Positions 1 to 8,900 of a stretch of DNA of 55,994 nucleotides are shown piece by piece. The stretch comes from Microcaldota archaeon. GTDB taxonomy: Archaea > Micrarchaeota > Micrarchaeia > Micrarchaeales > Micrarchaeaceae. The position numbers and the translations under genes were made by a program. Within the stretch, counting starts at the first letter, position 1. Every line of letters starts with the position of its first letter. The stretch is taken from contig JAKAOQ010000001.1 of assembly GCA_021812105.1 (NCBI GenBank), forward strand, positions 1-55,994, in the 5' to 3' direction. The notes under the pieces were generated by a model, which worked only from the letters and a program-made list of their open reading frames with translations, did no database searches and was not told the DNA's origin.

Positions 1-535
1 CGTTTGGCACAGATTCCTGCTGCTCTTTTACTTCAATCACTATTGATGCATACCATCTGTCTGTTTTATACAATTCGATGTATTTCACAATTCCGTCATA
101 TCGCATATTGGGAATTTTGAGATCAAGCTGCGACAACCCCTTCTCTTCTCTATACTTCATGGACATTGGAACTGTCAAAATGTTCCCATCAATTTTTATC
201 TGCTGCGATTTGAATGGTATTACCCATGCTGTGTCCTTCTTGTGGTATTTTGGATATGCTGCGTTTGCATTGTTTCTGCGAAGTTTCAGAAATGACTTTA
301 TTGCACCTTCCACTTTCTGCAGTACCGCCTGAGCGGTTTGGGAAGGCAGTAGGGTATAGAGAGTGTTGTCCTTTTGTATATTGCAGAGATCGTAGTAGAA
401 GTAGAACTTTTGCTCTCGCTTGTATCTTTGGCTGCTTTCATACAATGCAGAATTATACAGGCCGTTGGTTATCTTTGCAAGGTTGTTAAGTATTTCATAA
501 TTGCCCTCTACCTTTACAACCTGCGTTAGTTTCAT
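1..535 (-). CDS. tnpB: TnpB/OrfB-type protein of an IS200/IS605 element, N-terminal part only (cut by window edge)
   Basis: Read from ATG at 535 leftward, the frame is open for 178 codons and runs off the window. The protein begins MKLTQVVKVEGNYEIL and contains the features usual at the start of TnpB proteins: a leading beta strand, a helical section rich in Y, K and Q (about residues 15-95), then the beta segment W-V-I-P-F-K, and further on YDGIVKYIELYKTDRWYASI, the wedge-like beta region that precedes the RuvC-like domain. The RuvC and zinc-ribbon parts lie outside the window. TnpB is an RNA-guided nuclease of IS605-type transposons and is often carried without the TnpA transposase. A hairpin end lies 60 bases upstream. 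Whether the gene is intact cannot be judged from here. Confidence 0.8.
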   Translation of the reverse strand, partial: MKLTQVVKVEGNYEILNNLAKITNGLYNSALYESSQRYKREQKFYFYYDLCNIQKDNTLYTLLPSQTAQAVLQKVEGAIKSFLKLRRNNANAAYPKYHKKDTAWVIPFKSQQIKIDGNILTVPMSMKYREEKGLSQLDLKIPNMRYDGIVKYIELYKTDRWYASIVIEVKEQQESVPN

Positions 536-591
536 TTACTCAACTACCGTACAATATACTTAGATATAATTAATAAATCTGTGCATTTCGC

Positions 592-633
592 ATTCATCCC
601 ACGACTGAAGTGCGTGGGCTTTCTGCTATGAAT
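592..633. repeat. IS200/IS605-type terminal hairpin next to tnpB
   Basis: CCCACG (598-603) pairs with CGTGGG (613-618), with further ACT/AGT pairing in the loop and outer ATTCAT (592-597) facing ATGAAT (628-633). A CCCACGACT...GTGGG hairpin is typical of the subterminal ends of IS605-family elements. It lies upstream of the tnpB start and 20 bases from the tRNA-Met gene, so it probably marks the element's left end. Confidence 0.6.
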
Positions 634-653
634 TCTGTAAATGCCTTTCTGTT

Positions 654-769
654 TGGCGGGAGTGGGGTTTGAACCCACGGCCTCTAGATGTCTCGTCATA
701 GCCCTGCGGCTCATCACTCATTTTTCTTTGATATGAGTCTAGCGCTCTACCAGGCTGAGCTACCCCGCC
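654..769 (-). tRNA. tRNA-Met (CAT), elongator type, with a 42-base intron
   Basis: Read on the minus strand. Acceptor GGCGGGG pairs with TCCCGCC, followed by discriminator A; no CCA is encoded. The D arm is GCTC/GAGC, the T arm GTGGG-TTCAAAC-CCCAC. The anticodon stem CTAGA/TCTAG closes the loop CTCATAA only if bases 690-731 are removed, which puts the intron at the canonical 37/38 position. Exon 1 is 732-769 and exon 2 is 654-689, 74 bases in all. CAT could also belong to tRNA-Ile2 (agmatidine-modified), but the overall sequence fits elongator Met better; the anticodon stem lacks the three G-C pairs of an initiator. Confidence 0.9.
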
Positions 770-883
770 AAAAGCACTATCAATTTGAAGATAAACTATA
801 TATTAGTTTATCAACTATCGCAGTGCAGAAGGGCAAATCTTTAAAATCGTTGCATAACAATCTTTAGCGTTCAAGTGGTATTG

Positions 884-3214
884 ATGGAGGCAGAGTCAAA
901 AACACCCGCTGAAGCGCACGCGGGCTCGGCTGGTCAGAAAACACACGGTGTCTCAAGACACAGTTACAACAGATACATGCCGTACGTTTACGTCTCTATA
1001 CTCTATCTTATACTCGCGCTCGTAATGTTCGCCCCCATATCTGCGCACATGTCCAGCGTCGCTAACGGCATCGGTGGCGACGTCTACCAGAACCTGTGGA
1101 ACATATGGTGGATAAAGTACTCGCTATCGCACCTTCATGGAATATTCTACACCACGCTGCTCTACTGGCCGGTCGGCGCCAACCTCGTATACCAGACCAT
1201 GGCACCAATCGCGTCGCTTATATCGATTCCGTTTCAGGCCGTGAGCACGACGTTCGCGTTCAACGTACTGTTCTTCCTCGGCTACATGCTCTCTGGACTT
1301 ACGATGTTCATACTCGCTGACTACGTGGTCAAGAACAAGTACGCGGCCTTCGTGGCTGGCCTGATATTCACTTTCAGCGCGACGCACGTTGCGCACTCCT
1401 ACGGATCAATAGTAATGTCAAATATAGAATGGATACCGCTCGCACTATACTTCTTCCTAAAGCTTCTTGACAGCGATAAGTCTAGGGCTATGCTCTACAG
1501 CGCTGTCGGCCTTGGACTGTCTATGATGCTCGTCTCGTTCATGAGCACGATAGAGATGACTGTTGTGACTTTCGACCTTCTTGCCCTCGTATTCCTTGTC
1601 TATCTAATATCCCCATCCACAAGGAAGCGCGTGCTCAACCTTCGCTTCTGGGAAGGGGTCGCTGTTGCAATTGTATTGATGCTTATAACTGGGATATGGG
1701 GTTTCGTCCCGGCGATACACACGCTTCTTAGCGGCGGTGCTTCGAGTACGGCCAACTATCTTAACGGAATTCAGAACAACGAGGTGTGGAGCGTGGACCT
1801 GCTCTCCTTCTTCCTGCCGAACCCCTACAACGGGGTATTCAGCACAATGACAGCTTCGTACTTTGGCATATTCTCACCAGACATCGCCGAAAGGAGCGCC
1901 TACATAGGATATACTGTACTCGCTCTCGCTGCGTACGCCGTATTCAAGGAGCGCAGGAAGACGATACTATGGGTTTCAATAGCTGTGATATTCGCGTGGC
2001 TCTCTCTCGGCCCGTACCTACAGGTAGGCGGAGTGATTACGGGACTGCCTGAGCTGTTCCTCGCCTATCATTCGATTCCGCTCCTGAACATAGTGCGCGA
2101 GCCTGGAAGGTTTGATATAATAGCGATGATCGCCATGGCGATGCTCGCTGCAATAGGAACAGGAGAGGTTCTCAAGAGGTTTGGAAGTAAGGGAGGGGAT
2201 AGGACGAACGCGATGTTCGTTCTCGGCATAATCATAATACTGCTGCTCGTCGAAACCAACGGCTTCCAGATAGGGTCCGCGCTCGTGAACAGCACAACTA
2301 CCCACGTAGCGGTTCCAAACCTGTTCTACGAGATAAAGAACCTCAGCGGTAACTTTTCGATACTCATGCTGCCCGCGCTGCCGATCCAGAACTCTTACAC
2401 TCCGGCTCTCTACCCAGGCATGGAGAGCTATTACGCATCTATAACTGGCAAGCCGCTCGTGGGCGGTTACGTGACCAGGGCCAACACAACGATGGACCTG
2501 TCGGTCTACAACATACCTCTGGCCGTGCAGTCCACGAGGGTAGCCGAGGCCGGCAACATAACGTATCCGTCCCCGGTAATGCAGAGCCCGGTCAACCAGA
2601 CACTGCTAACGCTCTTCAACTACGATACAGGATTCGTAGTTTTGATGAGGCAGGCGTACAACTCTTCCAGGCTAAACTTAATGGCGGCCTACTTGGGCCA
2701 GATATTCGGAAACCCGGTGTACGTTGACAACTCCACCATAGCGTACCAGACCTCAAACGCCATAAAGAACAACGTATTCAAGAGCTACGTAGCTTTCCCG
2801 TCGCTCACTTCGTGGAGCCCCCAGTACGTTCCGCTTAATGGCACAGATAGGCTCTTCTGGGTGCCGATAACGGGAAGCGCAGAGCAGGGAACGATAGCGG
2901 TCTACGCGCCCTATCAGGCGAACTCTTCGCTGCAGATGGCGCTTTCGGGCGCTTTGGGCAGCGTGAACACCACCATCAGCTTCATAGCTTTCAGCAACTC
3001 TGGTAGCGCAAAGGCCTACGTGGCAGGCGAGAGCGCATCCGGTTTTACGCCCACGTCCATACTTAACGTGACGAGCACACCCAGGCTATACACGGTAGAT
3101 ACGCAGCTTACCTCTGGAGAGCGCGGCGATACGCTGCTGTTCGGGGTAGAGCAGAACTACACCACGAGCGGAAGCGTAGTCTACTTCGGAAACATAACGT
3201 TCTCGAAATCGTAG
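884..3214 (+). CDS. Large multi-pass membrane protein, GT-C/YfhO-like glycosyltransferase candidate
   Basis: About 776 residues. A short polar N-terminus (1-30) is followed by about 11-12 hydrophobic segments up to residue 465, then a large extracytoplasmic domain (about 470-776) rich in beta-like stretches and N-x-S/T sequons. The first loop after TM1 contains GGDVYQNLWNIWW, an acidic first-loop motif of the kind seen in GT-C-fold lipid-linked sugar transferases. The layout matches uncharacterised archaeal membrane proteins related to YfhO and GT39-like proteins, which transfer sugars to glycans or lipids outside the cell. Start: a GTG at 875 is also in frame, but the ATG at 884 is preferred. 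The gene is monocistronic; a hairpin with a T-run follows at 3396. The specific sugar and acceptor are unknown. Confidence 0.65.
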   Translation: MEAESKTPAEAHAGSAGQKTHGVSRHSYNRYMPYVYVSILYLILALVMFAPISAHMSSVANGIGGDVYQNLWNIWWIKYSLSHLHGIFYTTLLYWPVGANLVYQTMAPIASLISIPFQAVSTTFAFNVLFFLGYMLSGLTMFILADYVVKNKYAAFVAGLIFTFSATHVAHSYGSIVMSNIEWIPLALYFFLKLLDSDKSRAMLYSAVGLGLSMMLVSFMSTIEMTVVTFDLLALVFLVYLISPSTRKRVLNLRFWEGVAVAIVLMLITGIWGFVPAIHTLLSGGASSTANYLNGIQNNEVWSVDLLSFFLPNPYNGVFSTMTASYFGIFSPDIAERSAYIGYTVLALAAYAVFKERRKTILWVSIAVIFAWLSLGPYLQVGGVITGLPELFLAYHSIPLLNIVREPGRFDIIAMIAMAMLAAIGTGEVLKRFGSKGGDRTNAMFVLGIIIILLLVETNGFQIGSALVNSTTTHVAVPNLFYEIKNLSGNFSILMLPALPIQNSYTPALYPGMESYYASITGKPLVGGYVTRANTTMDLSVYNIPLAVQSTRVAEAGNITYPSPVMQSPVNQTLLTLFNYDTGFVVLMRQAYNSSRLNLMAAYLGQIFGNPVYVDNSTIAYQTSNAIKNNVFKSYVAFPSLTSWSPQYVPLNGTDRLFWVPITGSAEQGTIAVYAPYQANSSLQMALSGALGSVNTTISFIAFSNSGSAKAYVAGESASGFTPTSILNVTSTPRLYTVDTQLTSGERGDTLLFGVEQNYTTSGSVVYFGNITFSKS

Positions 3215-3393
3215 TTATTGATGTACGGGTGTACGTGAGGTATGTACGGCAGTTGGCGTGCTTACGCACGTAAACGGCGCGGATAATAAGGTATTTAAAA
3301 CCTGCTACTCAATGTTTCGTGTACAGGATAGGAGTATAAGGTGAAAAAGATGACTGATCCGAACGACGGACACCCGTAGTTATATGCGTTACT

Positions 3394-3432
3394 TTGGCGT
3401 ATTTTGGTTTACGCCGAGCTAGTTTTTAAGCT
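3394..3432. terminator. Hairpin plus T-run between convergent genes
   Basis: GGCGTA (3396-3401) pairs perfectly with TACGCC (3410-3415), extendable by two pairs outward, and is followed by GAGCTAGTTTTTAAG. It sits between the rightward membrane-protein gene and the leftward Lrp-like gene ending at 3439, where a terminator is expected. A TTTAAAA box at 3294-3300 lies upstream but no coding frame of useful length follows it. Confidence 0.4.
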
Positions 3433-3438
3433 GTTTGA

Positions 3439-4824
3439 TTATATAGGCAGACCATAGTCTGTTCTCTTTCTTTCTTCTATATTTTTCTTTGAAAGTAGCG
3501 TGCTGTATTGGGCGCTGTACAGGTTGTCGAACCTTCTGTACCCTATGCTTCCGAGTATGACCTTGGTTATTATCAGTGTTTTCGACTCTACACCTTTTAT
3601 AGAGCCGAGCAGCCGCTTTTCTGTCTCTATAAGGTCATCTTCCTCGAATACCGGCACTAGGTACACGTTGCTGTCAGGAATAGAAACTCCGCAGGCGTAC
3701 GCGAACCTGTTCACCAGATCTACCTTCTCGTCAACTAGATCTTTGTAGCTGGAATAGACGGTTTTAAGATAAAGGTCGTAATTTTTGATCTCCAGGAGCA
3801 CCATCCCGTTGTACCTTATCGGCACTCTCTGCATGAACATCGTGGGCCTTATGATGATCGTTTGGCCTTTGATCAGCTTTTCAAAGGCGTTCTTGGCGCT
3901 GCCGACAGACAGGCCGTAGATTCTTTCTATCTCGGAGAAGCTTATAGTGCTGTTTTTATTCAGCTCCCTGAGCACCGCGTATTCCCTCAGCATCAGCTCC
4001 GATCCCGACGGCCTTCGCCTCTCCTTCGTCCTGTGCCACACCTTCTCCTTTAGCACGTCGAAGAAGGCGTCCCTTATCGGAATGAATCCGTAGCTCTCGG
4101 CGACTATCGCGGTGTACCAGCTCGCTGGGGTCTCACTGAGGGATTTCACCTTCCTTATCTCGTTTATGATTGCCTGCGCTATGCTTATCTTCTCGGCTAT
4201 GCAGTAGATAACTATATCGTACGGTCCCTTGGTCAGCATAGCCATCTGAACCCTCGGATTTCCCTCCAGCACCTGCTTAAGATCTTCGTAGTCTATCTCC
4301 GCATGCTCGGTCTCGAACTTTACAAATATAAAGAACTTGTAGAAGTCAAGGTTTTGCAGATTTAGATGTAGAGTATACCTGATGTCGAATTCCCCCTCCA
4401 GCCTTCTGATCCTGTACGGCAGGCTGCTCTCGGACAGATCGGCAAGCTTGCTCATGGTGCTGTAAGGCATCCTGGGGTTCATGCTCAAGGCGGTCAGAAT
4501 CGATTTGTCGTGCTCGTCCAGCCCGTAACCCGACCCCTGCTTCTCCTGCTGGCTACTCGCGTTTCCGGTATCATACTGAGGCACGGGCCTTGACAGCGGC
4601 GCCCTGTTTTGCGGCCTGGTCTTGGCCGGTATGAGCAGCCCGTCATCCCTCATCCAGCCCAGATAGTGCGTGACCTTTCTCGACCTGCCGATGTCCGGAT
4701 CGTACCTGCTCGTGGCCTCGAAGACGCAGAACCTCTTGTTGAGGTACTTCAGCTCTATGTAGCCACTGTACGCTGACTTCAGCTCGTTGAACGCGCTTCT
4801 TATCCTTTTGGGGACCTCCCGCAT
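3439..4824 (-). CDS. Lrp/AsnC-like regulator, double-HTH form with N-terminal extension (divergon copy 1)
   Basis: 461 residues. Residues 1-85 form an extension with a CVFEATSRYDPDIGRSR...YLG section that resembles the N-terminal domain of some DDE transposases. Residues about 102-160 are an AsnC-type winged HTH (LDEHDKSILTALSMNPRM..., then SKLADLSESSLPYRIRRLE). Residues about 165-255 are a RAM-type ligand-binding domain (NPRVQMAMLTKGPYDIVIYC). A second HTH follows at about 285-345 and a C-terminal RAM-like half at about 350-445. Its paralogue at 39903-40904 has the same HTH-RAM-HTH-RAM order without the extension. It faces the small genes at 5108 and 5409, which it may regulate. A TATA box at 4851-4860 puts the transcript start a few bases before ATG 4824, so the mRNA is nearly leaderless. 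Confidence 0.75.
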   Translation of the reverse strand: MREVPKRIRSAFNELKSAYSGYIELKYLNKRFCVFEATSRYDPDIGRSRKVTHYLGWMRDDGLLIPAKTRPQNRAPLSRPVPQYDTGNASSQQEKQGSGYGLDEHDKSILTALSMNPRMPYSTMSKLADLSESSLPYRIRRLEGEFDIRYTLHLNLQNLDFYKFFIFVKFETEHAEIDYEDLKQVLEGNPRVQMAMLTKGPYDIVIYCIAEKISIAQAIINEIRKVKSLSETPASWYTAIVAESYGFIPIRDAFFDVLKEKVWHRTKERRRPSGSELMLREYAVLRELNKNSTISFSEIERIYGLSVGSAKNAFEKLIKGQTIIIRPTMFMQRVPIRYNGMVLLEIKNYDLYLKTVYSSYKDLVDEKVDLVNRFAYACGVSIPDSNVYLVPVFEEDDLIETEKRLLGSIKGVESKTLIITKVILGSIGYRRFDNLYSAQYSTLLSKKNIEERKRTDYGLPI

Positions 4825-4850
4825 GCTCCCATTTTATAGTAGACAGCCCA

Positions 4851-4860
4851 TATATTTAAG
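4851..4860 (-). promoter_or_regulatory. TATA box of Lrp-like regulator copy 1
   Basis: On the minus strand this reads CTTAAATATA, about 31 bases upstream of the ATG at 4824, the distance expected for a short-leader archaeal transcript. The 283-base divergent intergenic region 4825-5107 is AT-rich and also holds a near-palindrome CAGAGTATTCTG at 4899-4910. Confidence 0.55.
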
Positions 4861-5017
4861 CCTATCTATTTTTAATTTATGATGTTGCCCATTATATGCA
4901 GAGTATTCTGTCACGTAATAGATGGGTATATATTTTGTATTTTTCATTATTTTATATTAAATATGATAGTAATTGTGCTCGATTGTTCTCAGAATTGGCT
5001 GGTTTTTCCTCTCTACT

Positions 5018-5028
5018 TATATATAAAA
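5018..5028 (+). promoter_or_regulatory. TATA box of the small-gene operon, copy 1
   Basis: TATATATAAAA is followed about 25 bases later by the probable transcript start near 5050. This excludes upstream in-frame starts as far as the promoter region and leaves ATG 5108, which has an AGGTG ribosome-binding site at 5096-5100. Confidence 0.5.
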
Positions 5029-5107
5029 GGTAGGCGCAAATACTATCAAGACAAAAGCGATGCGTACTGCGGGCTTGCTCTGTTGTGGGGCAGAAAGGTG
5101 TGTTGAA

Positions 5108-5398
5108 ATGACCGGGGTTGCTAAGAAGCATAATAATTATAAAGGCTATAACTGGGACGGCAGGCTTCACAATTTCTACTTTATAAAGCCAATACCAAAC
5201 GTTGATGCTGATTCTCTTTCTGAAAAACTGCTCGGAATAAAGGGCGTAAAGGAGGTGCACGTTACAGAAGGTGACAGCGGTTTCCTTGTAAGGGCGAAGT
5301 ATTCTGATGGCGCCAAGGATGTTGGTGAGCAGATAGCGAAAAGCATGAACAGCAGGTACAATCTCTCACTAAGCTATTATAGTCTCAACAAAGAGTGA
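5108..5398 (+). CDS. Small stand-alone RAM/ACT-like domain protein (protein A, copy 1)
   Basis: 96 residues. The core from about residue 24 runs FYFIKPIPN, then a helix SLSEKLLGIKGVKEV, a strand pair VTEGDSGFLVRAKY, a second helix VGEQIAKSMN and a last strand LSLSYYSL. This beta-alpha-beta-beta-alpha-beta order, and the pattern L-L-x-I-K-G-V-x-E-V...T-E-G-D, match the RAM ligand-binding domain of Lrp/AsnC proteins without a DNA-binding part. The copy at 39469-39780 is identical at 42 of 73 hand-aligned positions without gaps. It is transcribed away from the Lrp-like gene and followed after 10 bases by the tiny gene at 5409. The start is set by the AGGTG site and the TATA box. Function unknown; a co-effector or partner of the neighbouring regulator is an inference. 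Confidence 0.75.
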   Translation: MTGVAKKHNNYKGYNWDGRLHNFYFIKPIPNVDADSLSEKLLGIKGVKEVHVTEGDSGFLVRAKYSDGAKDVGEQIAKSMNSRYNLSLSYYSLNKE

Positions 5399-5408
5399 TG
5401 GTGTTTAT

Positions 5409-5549
5409 ATGATTCTGGACGATGATGTGGTTGTTGTTGCGAAGGTCCCCGGAATGGTCTGGGAGATAAAGTACAGGAACGGGGAGAGCGCACAGGTTCA
5501 GGCAGGTAAGAGATCGCTTATTTCCAGAATTTTGGATCTGGTAAGGTAG
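5409..5549 (+). CDS. Tiny conserved protein (protein B, copy 1), 46 aa
   Basis: ATG at 5409 is preceded by GGTG at 5400-5403 with a 5-base spacer, and the frame closes with TAG at 5547-5549. The protein starts MILDDDVVVVAKVPGMVWEI and ends with a basic amphipathic stretch RSLISRILDLVR. The copy at 39308-39472 shares the LDDDVVVV block, the PG-x-VW motif, and a basic hydrophobic C-terminal segment, and occupies the same position after protein A. Conservation of sequence, order and ribosome-binding site shows that this short frame is a real gene. No known family is recognised. Confidence 0.75.
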   Translation: MILDDDVVVVAKVPGMVWEIKYRNGESAQVQAGKRSLISRILDLVR

Positions 5550-5583
5550 CCACTCACCGCCTTACCAATTTCACCCCATAAAT

Positions 5584-5605
5584 CCCCACGGGTTTTCTCG
5601 TGGGG
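5584..5605. terminator. Hairpin CCCCACG/CGTGGGG after the small-gene operon
   Basis: A perfect 7-bp stem with an 8-base loop (5584-5590 with 5599-5605) lies 35 bases after the stop of the 46-aa gene. It may end that operon; no strong T-run follows. The arms also resemble IS605-type end hairpins, so an insertion-sequence relic is an alternative. Confidence 0.4.
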
Positions 5606-5627
5606 TATGATGTTAAAAGTTGATTAA

Positions 5628-5843
5628 ATGAATTCAACAGAGAAGGACCAGGGCAAGTATCTTAGAAGGGAACCTACAGAGGATATTCACGTAAACGAGG
5701 GCCAGCTGGACAACTACGGAGAGGCGGCGGGAAGTAGCATGGGCCATTCCGTTTATGGTAAGCCGGGTTGGTATATTTCAGAACGTCTAAGAGAACATAT
5801 AGAAGAATCAAAAAAGACAGCTGACGAATCTACCGAGGCTTGA
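5628..5843 (+). CDS. Small acidic hypothetical protein, 71 aa
   Basis: Begins MNSTEKDQGKYLRREPTEDI, has a Gly/Ser/Tyr-rich middle (GSSMGHSVYGKPGWYI) and ends in a charged helix followed by TADESTEA. It has no membrane segment or cysteine. No good ribosome-binding site is visible before ATG 5628. It follows divergon copy 1 but has no counterpart at copy 2. Codon use is like its neighbours. Function unknown. Confidence 0.5.
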   Translation: MNSTEKDQGKYLRREPTEDIHVNEGQLDNYGEAAGSSMGHSVYGKPGWYISERLREHIEESKKTADESTEA

Positions 5844-5854
5844 TTTCATGCTTA

Positions 5855-5916
5855 AACTACGTTCCGGAAGTGCTAAGAAGAACCCCACAAACCTCTCACC
5901 ACGGAGGAACGTAGTT
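5855..5916. terminator. Long inverted repeat between convergent genes
   Basis: AACTACGTTCC (5855-5865) is the exact reverse complement of GGAACGTAGTT (5906-5916), separated by 40 bases and followed by CTTTTCCTTTTC. It lies between the rightward 71-aa gene and the end of ileS, consistent with a terminator. Confidence 0.45.
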
Positions 5917-5936
5917 CTTTTCCTTTTCATATTCCT

Positions 5937-8900
5937 TTACTGACTCTTATCGTCGGTCCTGTTTCTGCCCTCTACTTTGCTTACCGCTATTTTGATTGTG
6001 CTGCCCAGAATCTCCAGCTCTTTCTGGTTGGGCTCGTTCAATTCTCCCACAAAAGTAATTTTACGCGCCCGGGTTACGCCCTTTATGCTGGCGAGGCTCT
6101 TTTCGACCGACGCCTTGACCTGTTGATCGGCCGCCATCCTGACGTCTATCCTGTCCAGCTTCGTGAGTCCGTTCTCCTTCCTTATCGCCTGGATCGTCCT
6201 CGTTAGCTCTCTTGCCAACAGCTCTTCCTTTATCTCTTTGGTTAGTTCTGCGTTTATCGATACGCTGCCGTGCCTGAACCGTGCCGTATCCTCATCGGAA
6301 TGCTTCCTCAATACCGTAAAGTGCTCCGGCCTTATCTCAAACATTCCGTCGCTTGTCTCGAGAGTATAGACGCCGTTCTTCTCTATGCTCTCCATCAACT
6401 CTCTCGCGTCGGACTTTGCGAGCTCCTCGGCCACGACTCCGGCGTGCGACTTGAATTCGGGTCCTATCTTAGCGAAGAGCGGCTTTATCTCGTCTGCCCC
6501 GCCCTTGGACTCCACAACGGTGATGCGCTTTACGTTCGCGTAATCCTCGATCAGTCCAGAAAGCCTCTCAATCGTCTCGAGCCTGGAAGCTCCCTCAACC
6601 TCTATCCTTGCCTCGAGCAGGGGCTGCTTGAGCTTCACGTTCTCCCTCTCGCGAAGGCTGAGTATCGCCGCCGATACGTCCTTCAGCATCTCGAACTCCT
6701 CTTCAAGGCCCTTGTTCACATACTTCTTCTCTGCTCTGGGCCAGTCGGATTCGAATATGCTTTCACCGTTAGAGAACGTGTCCATGTAGATGTACTCGCT
6801 CGCGAACGGTATGAATACAGAGAATAAAACCAGCAGCCTCTTCAGTACGTAGGCTGTTATGCTGGCGATTCTCCTGACGCTGCTCCTTTTCGCCATCGAA
6901 GCTCTCTGCTTCGCAAACTTGAGGTAGAATCTGCTGAAGTCCTCGAGGAGGAAGCTCTTCAACGCGTTGGCTGCAACGTCGAGCGAATAACCCTCCATTG
7001 CTTCAGTAACCTCTCCTATAACAGTGTTTAGCCTTGAGAGTATCCACGCGTCCTCGTGCTCCAGCGAGGCCTTGGACGGCTTGGTGGCGTTCTTGATGTC
7101 GCTTTCGGATAGGGTCGCAAACTCCCTTACCAGGTTGCCCACGTTGTATAGCGTTATAATATTCCTGTCCGCCTCTCCGAGCTCGCTCTTCTTGAGCCTC
7201 AGGTCCTGCCATCTGGGGTGAGTTGACACCCACAGCCTGAACCCGTCAGCTGTAGAAACGTTGAGAAGGTCGAGCGCCGATACCATGTTGCCCAAGTGCC
7301 TGTGCATCTCGTCACCGAACTCGTCAACGAGCATGCCTCCTATCACTACCTCCCTGAACGGTGCCTTGTTGTAGAGCGCCACGGATGTCTTTAGGAGCGT
7401 GGAGAACCATCCGCGCAGCTGGTCCTTGCTCTCGGTTATTACATCAGCGGGAAACAGCTTCGTCAGTTCATCAGAGCTGAGGCTCGCCGTATGCGCGATT
7501 CCGGAGTCGTACCATACGTCAAATATGTCCTCTACCCTCTTCATAGTTCCGCCGCACTTGTTGCACTTGAACGTTATACTGTCTACGTGCTGCCTGTGCA
7601 GGTCGCGCGGCTCTGGCCCCAGGCCGGATCTCTTGGCCAGCTCTGTTCCGGATCCGAACACCTCGACATTGCCGCAGCTGTCGCACTGCCATATTGGAAT
7701 CGGTATGCCCCAGTACCTCTGCCTTGATATGCACCAGTCTGGAGAACTGCGCAGCGTATCGGCCATCCACTCCTTGGCTTCGGCTGGATGCCACGCCACT
7801 CTATCGTTCGCCTTTATCAGCCTGCTCTTCATCTTCTGTACGTTAACGAACCACTGCCACGACGTCCGGTATATCAGCTTGCTGCCGCACCTCCAGCAGT
7901 GCGGATAGCTGTGCCTTATTGAAGCCAGGAACAGAATAGACTTTCTTTCCTTCAGGTAGTCCAGGACAGCTTTGTTCGCCTCGTCCGGGACCCTCATCCC
8001 AACAAACCTGCCGGCGTCGGCCGTATACCTCGCCAGGGCGTCGACCGGGGAAAACGCGGGTATCCTGTTTCTCCTTCCTAGCTCGTAGTCCTCTGGGCCG
8101 TGCCCCGGAGCTACGTGAACCAGCCCGGTTCCCTCGGCCATGGAAACATTTTTCTCATCCATCAGGACGGTGTGGTATTTCCTGAATTTCGATTGCAACG
8201 GTACGGCCTCCTCGAGCGGGCTCGCGTAGCGTACTCCCTCGAGCTCGGATCCGTAGAACTCCTTTATTACAACGGCGTTCTTGCCGGTCTCGCCAACGAC
8301 AACGTCGAGCCGCTCCTTTGCTAGTATGTAGTCCGCCCCGTCAATCTGAGCGAGGATGTAGAGCGACCGGGGGTTTACCGCTACCGCCATGTTAGCCGGA
8401 AGCGTCCATGGTGTCGTGGTCCATACCAGCAGCATTGTACCGTCAGGGATATCGATTTTGTAACCGTACTTGGCGTCGTTGAGCACCTCGAAGCCGATGT
8501 ATATTGAGGGATCGCTCTCGTCCCTGTATTCTATCTCGGCCCCCTGGGCTGATATCGCGGTCTCGCAGTGCGGGCAGTAGAGAAGCGGTTTCTCTGCCTT
8601 GTAGACGAGGTCCTTGCCGTACATCTCCTTGAATACGCTCCAGGCCTTGTTCATGTAGCCGCTTTCAGAGGGTATGTAGGCGTGATCGAAGTCCAGTGAG
8701 ATGCCGAATCTCTTCGCTATGCTCGCGGCGTTCTTTACGTTGGTCACGGCGTACTCGTTGCACTCGCCTATGAACTTCTCCACACCAACTTTGTTCTCTA
8801 TGTCGAGCTTGGACGTGAGCTTCAGCTTCTCCTCCACCTTGTGCTCTATTGGAAGCCCGTGCACATCGAATCCGGCGCGGTCGTGGAGGTTGAAACCCCT

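Noticed and set aside
3351..3380. AAGGTGAAAAAG followed by a nine-codon frame after a TTTAAAA box
   Set aside because: Too short to be supported as a gene; C/D-box RNA motifs were looked for but no convincing C and D pair was found.
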